Source: Nitrospirota bacterium
Lineage (GTDB): Bacteria > Nitrospirota_A > Leptospirillia > Leptospirillales > Leptospirillaceae
NCBI GenBank assembly: GCA_021802325.1
Contig: JAKAAM010000043.1
Location: 1 to 8,064 of the forward strand
Direction: 5' to 3'
Length of the DNA stretch: 8,064 bases
In this document: one piece after another, positions 1 through 6,646 of the stretch
Layout: each line of letters starts with the position of its first letter
Numbering within the stretch: position 1 is the first letter of the stretch
Program-made: the position numbers and the translations under genes
The notes under the pieces: generated by a model
What the model saw: the letters and a program-made list of their open reading frames with translations, nothing else
What the model was told of the DNA's origin: nothing
The model's database searches: none

Positions 1-360
1 TAAGGAACCATCGTAGTAGCGTGTAAGAATCGCCTCTTGGGGAGGCTCCTGTATCTTTCCTAGGATAGTGCTGATTTCTACTTTCAGGTCATCAGCAAGG
101 GTAAAAGCAACTGAACAAACTGGCCACGCCCCTCCCTTCGATCCACCAGCTATGTAATCGCGTGTATAGCGATCGCGTGGAAATTCGCGCTGCGCATCAT
201 AAGGCTCCGGAATTGCCGGGTTAAACTTGTGAAAAGCTTTAAGAAGAGTCGTTTTGCCGGATTCATTCCGACCGACGAAGTTTGTCACCCGCTCAAGAGG
301 AATCCAACCGCTGTCGTCGATATTGCGAAAATTTTGAATACGAAATCTGACGGCTTTCAT
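1..360 (-). CDS. RecF/SMC-like AAA ATPase, N-terminal part (runs off left edge)
   Basis: This reading frame is open from an ATG at 360 to the window edge, giving 120 residues with no stop. It opens with a beta strand typical of RecF/OLD/SMC-like ATPases (KAVRFRIQNFRNI), then a clear Walker A motif, GRNESGKT, at residues 30-37. This is followed by HKFNP and the stretch REFPRDRYTRDY (58-69), which I remember from a family of predicted AAA ATPases next to defence genes. Such proteins usually carry Walker B and sometimes a TOPRIM nuclease further on, but neither lies in the window. The ATG is one base after the nuclease stop and has a good ribosome binding site (GAGGGGAG). That makes it the third gene of the restriction-modification operon. 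Its role is unknown: it could be an added restriction factor, a repair or DNA-end processing ATPase, or an independent defence effector. The ATPase call is firm; the subfamily is not. Confidence 0.8.
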   Translation of the reverse strand, partial: MKAVRFRIQNFRNIDDSGWIPLERVTNFVGRNESGKTTLLKAFHKFNPAIPEPYDAQREFPRDRYTRDYIAGGSKGGAWPVCSVAFTLADDLKVEISTILGKIQEPPQEAILTRYYDGSL

Positions 361-361
361 G

Positions 362-1102
362 TCACTCCCCTCGAGCGGCTTCGGCCGCAATGTGTCCTGC
401 GAATGACGTGACAAACGTCTTGAGACTCGTCAGTTTTGAGAGATCTCTGAACTCCCCAGTATTCATAGATGAACGCGGCGAGGCGAGAACCGACGCCGTC
501 GTATAAAGCTGTTCCTGCACAAGCCGCTGGCAAAGAAGGTCGTATCGCTTAAGGTACGAAGCTCCCTGAAATTCCTTGAATACCGGGAAATGAGGCGACT
601 GATCGGCAACAGATCGACGCGACTCTGGCGCGTCCTCCACCATCATCATCCAGCCGATGAATGGGCGCGGATGTTTGCCAAACGCTCCTTCCCGGTATGC
701 GGTCCAGAGATCGTGCGCCGTGCCGATGGCTTCTTCGGTACGGTTGTTGAAGTTATTCCCGAAAGATGGCCCGACCTGGCTTTTTAGCTCGACGGCGGCG
801 ATAAGCCGTCCATTGAGAGTGACGAGTAAGTCCCACAGCTTCGTCGGCCGGAAATATCCCGGTAGCGTCAGTACGGCTCGCTGTCGGGATATTTTGGCAT
901 GAGCCAGCCCGTTCGCCTCAATGAGATCAATCACGAGCGCGACGAAGCCGTCCATGTTTTTGCCGGCAGTTACGCCCCCACGCTCACCTTGGTCGGCCTT
1001 CCCTGCATCAATCTGCTTTTGTCTGGCTTTTTCCCGATTTCCCCAGAAGGCCATCGTTGCTTCTTGGGCCTTCCGTTCGTAATCAACAAGATCAATTGGC
1101 AT
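362..1102 (-). CDS. Type II restriction endonuclease, PaeR7I/XhoI family
   Basis: This protein probably cuts unmethylated DNA at CTCGAG in the cytoplasm, destroying incoming phage or plasmid DNA. It is 246 residues long, the length I recall for PaeR7I and XhoI. Family-typical blocks are [17 protein letters not shown] (37-53), the PD-(D/E)xK-like core with D91 in LWDLL and E105-L-K107 in AAVELKSQ, and the following conserved run [19 protein letters not shown] (109-127). The start is fixed by coupling: its ATG shares one base with the methyltransferase stop (TGATG at 1104-1100), so it is likely made by reinitiation after the methyltransferase. That order favours methylation before cutting. No controller (C) protein is visible. 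The gene looks intact, with all core residues present. The CTCGAG specificity is inferred from family similarity recalled from memory. Confidence 0.9.
   Translation of the reverse strand: MPIDLVDYERKAQEATMAFWGNREKARQKQIDAGKADQGERGGVTAGKNMDGFVALVIDLIEANGLAHAKISRQRAVLTLPGYFRPTKLWDLLVTLNGRLIAAVELKSQVGPSFGNNFNNRTEEAIGTAHDLWTAYREGAFGKHPRPFIGWMMMVEDAPESRRSVADQSPHFPVFKEFQGASYLKRYDLLCQRLVQEQLYTTASVLASPRSSMNTGEFRDLSKLTSLKTFVTSFAGHIAAEAARGE
370..375. other. CTCGAG site overlapping the ATPase ribosome binding site
   Basis: This is the expected recognition sequence of the PaeR7I-type system encoded here. On the minus strand it runs straight into GGGGAG, forming part of the Shine-Dalgarno region of the ATPase gene that starts at 360. 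It also lies in the last codons of the nuclease gene. Two more copies were found by eye, at 2725-2730 inside the methyltransferase gene and at 3817-3822 inside traY. Three sites in 8 kb is close to chance, so the sites are not avoided. Confidence 0.75.
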
Positions 1103-2907
1103 CAGTCCCCGTTCCCCCCAAGTGCGGCCCTTTCCTCCTTGCTCAATCCATACAGAGCGAAGATAGCACTGTTACAAGCTCCCACGTCATTGCGTTCGGC
1201 GGCTTCGATAAGCTCCCGACGAACTTTCGGATGGACCTTTGACCAGTATGGAACACGAATGCGCCGCAGATATTGAGCCTGAAAACGCAAATAGCCTCCA
1301 CGCATTCTGGTCGAATAGGTCGAAACAAATAGGCGCGCGATACCGGAGAGTAGGACCGCCTGTAGAGCCTTCAAGTCCCAACTCTCAGACGTGAGAAAAT
1401 ACAAATTGTGGTGGGGGTAGAAATTACCTCCCTCGTAGACGATGTGCGCTTCGCCTTTGATGTCCGGAATGAGGAGCTTGGGCCTGTGCGTCAGTTCCGG
1501 ATAGATGCGGTCGATGGTACGATACCAGTTTGAGGGAGATTTCTGCGCGATATGCCTACCGGCGATTTCCCCCTTCCTCCTTTCCAGATAACGCCGCAGG
1601 CGGGGGTAGCGGTCCAGATCGACAAGGAGACCGTCGTCATTGAATGGATTGATGACACCGAAACCATGCCATTGCACATGCCCATTGAGGATATCGCGGG
1701 TCATCACGAGAGGCAGCTTGCGGTCGTCCTCAACGTCGAGCAAGTCGAACACCCCGATGAAGGCTTTGTCGGCTCCTGTAGCAACGCCGATTCCAATCCT
1801 GCACTCCGCCTCTTCCACTGTTGGAAAATCCCCTTCCAGTCGACGAACCAGCGCAAGCTGGTCAGAAGATTCAAGAATCCAAGGTTCGTCCCCGACAGTA
1901 ACACCGTGTATTTCGCGGACATCAGAAGTTGGGTCGGGATGTTGTTTCGCAAGGAGCTGTGCTGCGAGATTGGTCAGTACCGCCTCACTGATTTCCGGCC
2001 TCCGCGCGATACGGGTCACACCTGGCTTCTCGCGCGAAATGATCGTGATTGCAGGATAGGCGATCACATCGGAATGAAACGACACTGTATCGACCATATC
2101 CACGTAGATTTTAAGATGGAAACTATCGGCCACAAGCTTACGTAAAAACTTGCCGTAGCGGTTCTTCATCCATCTATCCGCGCAGATGAAGCCGAGGTGC
2201 CCTGCTTTCGCCAGACTTGAGAGCGAACGTTCGATGAACGGAACGTAAAGGTCGGCTCGGTCGTAAATCGTCGCATAACGAGCACGATATTCCGTCATCA
2301 GGGCGTCGGGAATCAGCTCTTGCCGAACATAGGGTGGATTACCAACCACCAAATCGAACAAGCCTTCCAGTGGCACAAGAAGGAAGTCACCATGGATGAG
2401 CCATGCAGTTACGAGCCGCTCCGCATCGTTTGACGGAATTCCCGCCCTCGCAAGTGTTTTGGCCACGGCAGCACGGGTTGTGGCAAAAGTGACGCGATGC
2501 AACTCAACAGCACGGATGCAATCGGAGAGACTCTTCACCGGCTCCGGCCGTCCTGCTTCCATCCATGCTTTCAACAGGCGTTCGATTGCTGAAAGCAGGA
2601 AGTCACCACCACCGAAGGAGGGCTCAAGTAGACGCATTTTGTGAAGCGGTCGGTTGGCTGTGTAGCCGACAAGATCAAGAATAAACTCAACAACTTCTCG
2701 CCGCGTAAAGATAGCGCCGCGCGCCTCGAGGCCGGAACTGGCAACTTGATTCACTGCCTCTGTGAGCGGACAAAACCCTGGGAGCGATGGCTGCCGAACA
2801 GAGATCAAGGGCGCAAGTTCACTCATTAAGCCGAGCCTCGCTTCTTTGTTGCGGCGCAGTCGGTCATCAGCGCATTGGATATTAATCTGGTCGGCCCGCT
2901 TGCGCAT
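1102..2907 (-). CDS. N6-adenine DNA methyltransferase of the PaeR7I-type R-M system
   Basis: This enzyme should transfer a methyl group from S-adenosylmethionine to adenine in the recognition site, protecting host DNA from the adjoining nuclease. The 601 residues show the gamma-class motif order: motif X-like [12 protein letters not shown] (65-76), motif [14 protein letters not shown] (93-105), motif IV NPPY (190-193), then [12 protein letters not shown] (218-229) and [12 protein letters not shown] (245-256), as in Eco57I/TaqI-like enzymes. The C-terminal half, from about 369, looks like a target-recognition domain (WYRTIDRI 461-468, RPKLLIPDI 475-483, ending LRRIRVPYW). The start is uncertain. 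ATG 2907 follows a G7AAG tract at a loose distance. An in-frame ATG at 2826 (residue 28) has GAGG nine bases upstream, and M.PaeR7I is shorter in memory (about 530 residues). It is the first gene of the minus-strand operon and overlaps the nuclease by one base. Confidence 0.9.
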   Translation of the reverse strand: MRKRADQINIQCADDRLRRNKEARLGLMSELAPLISVRQPSLPGFCPLTEAVNQVASSGLEARGAIFTRREVVEFILDLVGYTANRPLHKMRLLEPSFGGGDFLLSAIERLLKAWMEAGRPEPVKSLSDCIRAVELHRVTFATTRAAVAKTLARAGIPSNDAERLVTAWLIHGDFLLVPLEGLFDLVVGNPPYVRQELIPDALMTEYRARYATIYDRADLYVPFIERSLSSLAKAGHLGFICADRWMKNRYGKFLRKLVADSFHLKIYVDMVDTVSFHSDVIAYPAITIISREKPGVTRIARRPEISEAVLTNLAAQLLAKQHPDPTSDVREIHGVTVGDEPWILESSDQLALVRRLEGDFPTVEEAECRIGIGVATGADKAFIGVFDLLDVEDDRKLPLVMTRDILNGHVQWHGFGVINPFNDDGLLVDLDRYPRLRRYLERRKGEIAGRHIAQKSPSNWYRTIDRIYPELTHRPKLLIPDIKGEAHIVYEGGNFYPHHNLYFLTSESWDLKALQAVLLSGIARLFVSTYSTRMRGGYLRFQAQYLRRIRVPYWSKVHPKVRRELIEAAERNDVGACNSAIFALYGLSKEERAALGGNGD

Positions 2908-2939
2908 TGAGACATCGACTTCCCCCCCTTTTTTCGCCC

Positions 2940-2948
2940 ATCATAGCA
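2940..2948 (-). promoter_or_regulatory. Extended -10 promoter for the R-M operon
   Basis: Read on the minus strand this is TGCTATGAT, an extended -10 element (TGN plus TATGAT, 5 of 6 to consensus). There is no well-spaced -35: the nearest, TTGTCA at 2964-2959, is only 13 bases away. Transcription would start near 2933. That gives a leader of about 25 bases containing an A6 then G7 run before the ATG at 2907. Confidence 0.45.
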
Positions 2949-2971
2949 CAAGAATCCCTGACAATCCTTCC

Positions 2972-3000
2972 TTTTCATTAATTATTTATTATGGTATAGT
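2972..3000 (+). promoter_or_regulatory. Candidate sigma-70 promoter for traY
   Basis: A -35-like TTTTCA (2972-2977, 4 of 6) is separated by exactly 17 bases from a -10 TATAGT (2995-3000, 5 of 6). Transcription would begin around 3007, just before the traY ribosome binding site. The -10 lies inside the inverted repeat at 2991-3010, so a bound protein there would block this promoter. It is the best rightward candidate in the divergent gap, but traY may also be reached by read-through from elsewhere. Confidence 0.5.
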
Positions 3001-3020
3001 TAAATACCATTAATTATTTA
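2976..3020. repeat. 13-bp direct repeat pair in the divergent control region
   Basis: CATTAATTATTTA occurs exactly at 2976-2988 and at 3008-3020, a period of 32 bases (about three helical turns). The copies bracket the rightward -10 box and the inverted repeat. Equal helical phasing fits two sites for the same DNA-binding protein on one DNA face. Such AT-rich sequence can also bend or melt easily. No regulator gene is visible in the window. Confidence 0.6.
2991..3010. promoter_or_regulatory. Inverted repeat operator candidate
   Basis: ATGGTAT (2991-2997) and ATACCAT (3004-3010) are perfect 7-base arms around the 6-base spacer AGTTAA. The dyad covers the rightward -10 box TATAGT and the likely transcription start. 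This is the layout of a repressor operator. The arms are too weak and too AT-rich for an intrinsic terminator, and no T-run follows. Confidence 0.5.
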
Positions 3021-3023
3021 CAT

Positions 3024-3028
3024 GGAGG
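3024..3028 (+). promoter_or_regulatory. Ribosome binding site that sets the traY start at 3034
   Basis: GGAGG lies five bases before the ATG at 3034. An in-frame ATG four codons earlier, at 3022, would place this perfect Shine-Dalgarno inside the coding region and has no ribosome binding site of its own (only TTATTTAC precedes it). The downstream ATG is therefore the likelier start. Confidence 0.8.
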
Positions 3029-3033
3029 ACGGG

Positions 3034-5997
3034 ATGGACGACAAGAAGGTCGCAAGAACAAACATCAGGGTCCTGTTTCTGAAGAAGCTCGATCGGGACG
3101 GCATGGCCAAAACAATGGGAGATCTCACTCTGGCGATCGTGAAGGCCTCCGGACGGGCACTCGTGCGGGCCGGGAAACGGGCCTTCGACTTCCGGCAACC
3201 GGCACTCCCCGGGATCCAGCCTGGACAAGGTCAGGACCTTCCCTCCCTTCCCCCTTCCAGCAAAGAAAAAGAATGGAAAGATTCCTCCGGACCTTCGGCC
3301 ACGCCGTCTCTTTCCGGAACGGAAAAGGCCCTCTCCCGCTCCACCGACTGGCGGAAGCGCCCGCTCTGGATGTGGATCTCCGGAGGAGGATGGAAGGGAC
3401 TCCTTGGGGCCCGCCGCTACTGGGCCCAGACCGCCCGGTATTTTCTGGACGCCCTGGGAAGACTCGCCTGGACCTTCCGGATCGCGGCGATCGAACCGCT
3501 CAAGTTCGGAACACGCTACGCCGCGCTCATGTCTACCGCGTTTGCCGATTTCCGGCGGTTCCGTGATGCCGGGCTCCTCATCCGGCCCCACAAGCCGACG
3601 CTCAAGAGGATCTTCTGGTACTGCGTCTTCCCTCCTCTTCTCGGAGGCTTCGTCTGGCTTGCGGAAACACTGATTCTGGACCAGACGATCGGTCTCCCGA
3701 CCTGGCTGTATACGCTGGACACCGTGGCGGGAGTCGCCGCCATAGGGTATCCGATCATGCTCTGGTACTGGTGTCTGGAAGATCTTCCCCGCCGCCACGC
3801 ATGGCAGAAGTGGCCACTCGAGACGGAACTTGAAAAGATCAAAAACGGGATGATAGCCGGGTTCGCCATTCCCTCCTTCGTCCATTCGGCCCCGGGATCG
3901 ATTCCTTCCTGTTTTCTCGGCGTCCTGTTCGGATCCTCCTTTTCCGGAGGCCAAAGCGCCTGCCAGTCCGGAGCCTTCGTCTCGTTCGTGAGCCAGCCCC
4001 AGATCCTGAACACCGTTCCGGCGTCCGTCTCCGTCGTGGCAAGCATGGTGTCGATCCTGGCTCTCTTTCTTCTCTCCGTTACCTACGGCTATCATCTCGT
4101 CCAGGCCATGCATACCGCGGCCCACACGGGCGACTGGACCCATCAGGGCGTGAACGCCGCGTGGGCGCCGGTCAGGGGTGCGACATCCGCTGCGATGATC
4201 GCCGCCCCCGGAGGAATTTCGATCCTGGCCGCATTCGTCCTGTTTGTCGCCTCCACCGGAAACGGTGTCGGAGACACGGCGGCGGGGAAGATCGCCAATC
4301 AGTTGACGAGTCCCTCCGTTTCCGCCCTCGTTCCTCCGAACGTCCAGGTGGTGATCGACGACGCGCTTTTTTCATTGACCTGCGCCCATGTTCTCGACAA
4401 CTTCGTCAATCCCCAGGGGACGATCCAGGCAGTGACCGCCCAGCCGGACAACTTCGGCGGCATCGGTTTTTCCAATGTCGCGGGAGTCGGGAGCTACGGG
4501 AACAACGTCTGCGGCTATTATTCGATTCCGGCCGGGACGGGAATCACCATGGCTCAGAACCAGGCCTTCCTGGCGATGGTCCGTCCGGGGGGGCCTCTCG
4601 ACCAGGCGGCCGCGGCCATCGCCAGCGGGGTCAACGGCTGCGGATCGATCGTGATCGGGACGGGGCTCTCCCCTTGTGCTCCGGCCGGAACTCCTCCGAA
4701 CCGCTCCGTCTATGCACAAGGCGGCGGAATGACCAATCCGGCGGCGGGACAGGTCGGAACACTCACCCAGGTGGCCCGGCAGTTCGTCGGAGGACTGGTC
4801 CAACAGGGGCAAACCGCTACGGGAACGAATTCCGGCTCCACGCCGGCCCCGATTTCGGAAATTCAGACCGAGGGATGGGCCGCTCTGGGAAACTATTACA
4901 AATATTTCGCGGACCAGTCGAATACCTGGGCGCAATTCGTGGACAACCTCCCCCAGTCCAGCCTTCCGGACTTTTCCTCCATCGCCGGGAGCGAGGCGCA
5001 GACGGAAGTTCAGCGGGGACTTCAGCTGGCGCGATATTACATTACGAACTACGGGTTCGCCGGCGTGACGAATACGATGGGTGGAGCTCCTTTCTGGATG
5101 AACCAGCCCATCCCCTCAAGCGCGGTCGGAACGGACCAGGTGATCGCGGCCTCGCTCTCCCAGGTCTACGATCCCGCCACGGGCGGCACCGCCTCCCTTC
5201 CCTCCTACATGTCCTCCAATCTCGGGGAGGATCCCCTGACCAAGTTCCAGAGCGTCGTCAACATGGGAGATACGGCGATAGCTGGAGCAAAAGTTGCGAC
5301 CACTTTTGGGGATTGGATTGGAAAAACAATTTCAGGAGTTGTTCCAGGAGTTGGAAAATCCATAGGAAACTTCCTGCAATCCGAGAACTTGAGCAAAGTT
5401 GTCGATGGAGCGATATGGATCATGCTGGTCCTGACCTTTCTGGCTGGAACCTATCTTCCCTATGTTCCTCTGATCGCGATTTTCTTCTACATGGTCGAAT
5501 GGGTCCTGGAGGTGTCGATCCTCGTCCTCTTCGCCCCGTTGTGGGCGCTGGCGGTGGGAATTCCCCAGGGGGAAGGATTTATCGGGCAGCATGGAAAAGA
5601 AGGGCTGTCCCGGGTCACGGACATCGCCCTCCGTCCCGTGCTCCTCGTGGGGATGTTCGCCATCTCCCTCGGTCTCTATTACCTGATCTCGGACGGACTT
5701 GTGCTTCTCGTGTCGCAAGCCTCCGCCCAGACGAACCAAGCGTCCGGCATGTGGTACACTCTGGTCGAAGTTCTGGCCATGTTCATCCTGTACATGATCG
5801 TTCTCTGGCGTTCGATCCACTTTGCGTTTGAAATCATCCACACGGGGCCTTTCTGGGCGATGCGCGTTCTGGGAATCGATGGAGGCCAGCGCCGGGAAGG
5901 CCGGGAAGGTCAGGAGATGAAGGGTTCTTTCAAGGATATCGGCCAGAATTTCACGACGATTGCCCGAGGATTCACCGTTCCTGGAAAAAAAGGGTGA
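3034..5997 (+). CDS. traY: DotA/TraY-family type IV secretion inner-membrane protein
   Basis: This is a polytopic membrane protein of type I (IncI plasmid / Dot-Icm) conjugation machines, probably part of the inner-membrane channel. From the ATG at 3034 it has 987 residues, between remembered lengths of R64 TraY (about 745) and DotA (about 1048). Hydrophobic segments lie at about 193-214, 225-247, 328-356, 388-408, 794-841 (two spans), 866-885 and 907-925. Family-like blocks are QAMHTAAHTGDW after the third strong segment, APLWALAVGIPQGEGF near 835-850, and HTGPFWAMRVLG near the C-terminus. A loop of about 380 residues (409-790), probably periplasmic, carries several cysteines that could form disulfides. 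Unusual points are a soluble N-terminal stretch of about 190 residues with a Pro/Ser-rich linker, and an AT-rich codon patch at 5278-5407. The next gene follows after three bases. Confidence 0.85.
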   Translation: MDDKKVARTNIRVLFLKKLDRDGMAKTMGDLTLAIVKASGRALVRAGKRAFDFRQPALPGIQPGQGQDLPSLPPSSKEKEWKDSSGPSATPSLSGTEKALSRSTDWRKRPLWMWISGGGWKGLLGARRYWAQTARYFLDALGRLAWTFRIAAIEPLKFGTRYAALMSTAFADFRRFRDAGLLIRPHKPTLKRIFWYCVFPPLLGGFVWLAETLILDQTIGLPTWLYTLDTVAGVAAIGYPIMLWYWCLEDLPRRHAWQKWPLETELEKIKNGMIAGFAIPSFVHSAPGSIPSCFLGVLFGSSFSGGQSACQSGAFVSFVSQPQILNTVPASVSVVASMVSILALFLLSVTYGYHLVQAMHTAAHTGDWTHQGVNAAWAPVRGATSAAMIAAPGGISILAAFVLFVASTGNGVGDTAAGKIANQLTSPSVSALVPPNVQVVIDDALFSLTCAHVLDNFVNPQGTIQAVTAQPDNFGGIGFSNVAGVGSYGNNVCGYYSIPAGTGITMAQNQAFLAMVRPGGPLDQAAAAIASGVNGCGSIVIGTGLSPCAPAGTPPNRSVYAQGGGMTNPAAGQVGTLTQVARQFVGGLVQQGQTATGTNSGSTPAPISEIQTEGWAALGNYYKYFADQSNTWAQFVDNLPQSSLPDFSSIAGSEAQTEVQRGLQLARYYITNYGFAGVTNTMGGAPFWMNQPIPSSAVGTDQVIAASLSQVYDPATGGTASLPSYMSSNLGEDPLTKFQSVVNMGDTAIAGAKVATTFGDWIGKTISGVVPGVGKSIGNFLQSENLSKVVDGAIWIMLVLTFLAGTYLPYVPLIAIFFYMVEWVLEVSILVLFAPLWALAVGIPQGEGFIGQHGKEGLSRVTDIALRPVLLVGMFAISLGLYYLISDGLVLLVSQASAQTNQASGMWYTLVEVLAMFILYMIVLWRSIHFAFEIIHTGPFWAMRVLGIDGGQRREGREGQEMKGSFKDIGQNFTTIARGFTVPGKKG
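5278..5407 (+). other. Codon-usage patch inside traY
   Basis: The flanking traY codons mostly end in C or G (GCC, CTC, TCC, GTC). Across about 43 codons here nearly every synonymous choice ends in A or T (ATA, GCT, GGA, GCA, AAA, GTT, ACA, TCA, CCA). The reading frame is unbroken and encodes a Gly/Val-rich segment (from IAGAKVATTFGDW to about SKVV) just before the hydrophobic segment at 794. A short gene-conversion tract from a divergent homologue is one explanation. Confidence 0.55.
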
Positions 5998-6000
5998 TTT

Positions 6001-6633
6001 ATGGCGATTCAGATTATTGGCCCCTCGGATCGGCCCTATCCTAGTTTTGAAGTTGTGAACACCACCTCCCGATCGCACATACAATGGTCCCGAGGACTTT
6101 CGCCATTTTATCTTGGGCCAGTTCCGCTCTATGGATCCTTAGTCTCCAAAAAGATGGAAAATGCCTGGCAGTATTCGAAGGTCTATCGAAACCATCTCGA
6201 CGAAAACGGGAATATTTCTCCGGATTATTGGAAGTGGGCGAAACAGGGATGGGAGAGTACGTGGGCTCACAGATATCCTATGGGTAAGAGTGCGAAACCG
6301 GAGTTTTCTCTATGGGATGGGGAATGCCTCGGGTATCTCTACGCCCGAGAGCGGATTTATCTCCCACTTTATTCCAAAGCCATCATCGGGTTGGAAGAAT
6401 TCCAACGGTTGATCAATTTGGCGAAAAAGAAAAACATCGCTCTTTTCGACTTTGATTCCTATGATCTTAACAAACAAGAAAAAACCTTGGGAGAAGCTTT
6501 GATGGACCCCTCCCGTAAGTTTGGACATGGATTCGTACTTTACGGACTTCTGACCGGCGAGATTGATCCGGACGGCTGTTTCATTGGAAACAAGCCAGAC
6601 TCGTCCGGCCACCTCCCAGAACACGATTTGTGA
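6001..6633 (+). CDS. Uncharacterised protein, possibly NADAR-like / DUF6939-type
   Basis: The protein has 210 residues, with no signal peptide or membrane segment, and is probably cytoplasmic. I recognise it loosely as a family I recall from phages and mobile elements. Conserved-looking blocks are SRGLSPFYLG (30-39), MENAWQYSKVY (52-62), HRYPMGKSAKP (90-100), LWDGECLGYLYARERIYLPLYSKA (104-127), LFDFDSYD (148-155) and KFGHGFVLYGLL (173-184). The order of SPF, then E-N-x-W-Q-x-x-K, then a Trp-led helix, then an acidic strand resembles the NADAR (YbiA-like) fold: S-N-F, E-H-x-Y-Q-x-x-K. NADAR proteins remove ADP-ribose from nucleic acid or act on riboflavin intermediates; applying that here is inference. 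The gene starts three bases after traY with a modest AAAGGGTGA ribosome binding site, so it is likely co-transcribed. Its third codon positions are more AT-rich than in traY. In IncI plasmids this slot holds the exclusion gene, which this does not resemble. Confidence 0.7.
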   Translation: MAIQIIGPSDRPYPSFEVVNTTSRSHIQWSRGLSPFYLGPVPLYGSLVSKKMENAWQYSKVYRNHLDENGNISPDYWKWAKQGWESTWAHRYPMGKSAKPEFSLWDGECLGYLYARERIYLPLYSKAIIGLEEFQRLINLAKKKNIALFDFDSYDLNKQEKTLGEALMDPSRKFGHGFVLYGLLTGEIDPDGCFIGNKPDSSGHLPEHDL

Positions 6634-6646
6634 GGGGACGACGATT

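Noticed and set aside
899..1276. 125-codon plus-strand frame across the methyltransferase/nuclease junction
   Set aside because: It is antisense to the conserved N-terminus of the nuclease and has no recognisable content.
1552..2145. 197-codon plus-strand frame
   Set aside because: It lies antisense to the target-recognition part of the methyltransferase, whose motifs and coupling to the nuclease are clear.
2991..3010. Intrinsic terminator in the divergent gap
   Set aside because: The 7-base arms are AT-rich with only two G-C pairs and no T-run follows. The dyad sits over a -10 box, so an operator fits better.
2976..3020. Origin iterons or a transfer-origin nick site
   Set aside because: There are only two repeat copies and no replication or relaxase gene nearby, so a promoter control region is the simpler reading.
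3022..3033. Upstream ATG giving traY four extra residues
   Set aside because: It has no ribosome binding site of its own, and GGAGG at 3024-3028 is ideally placed for the ATG at 3034.
3010..4143. 377-codon minus-strand frame opposite traY
   Set aside because: Low-complexity Gly/Arg/Glu composition with no motifs. The membrane segments and ribosome binding site support traY on the other strand.
4161..5831. 556-codon plus-strand frame overlapping traY
   Set aside because: It is extremely rich in Arg, Gly and Ser, lacks any domain, and lies wholly inside traY in another frame. GC-rich third positions of traY keep this shadow frame open.
5332..6084. 250-codon minus-strand frame opposite the end of traY
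   Set aside because: The His/Asp/Gln/Arg-rich sequence is antisense to conserved TraY membrane segments and has no family features.
6634..6646. Bidirectional terminator between the two convergent genes
   Set aside because: The 13-base gap and nearby sequence show no GC-rich stem followed by a T-run.
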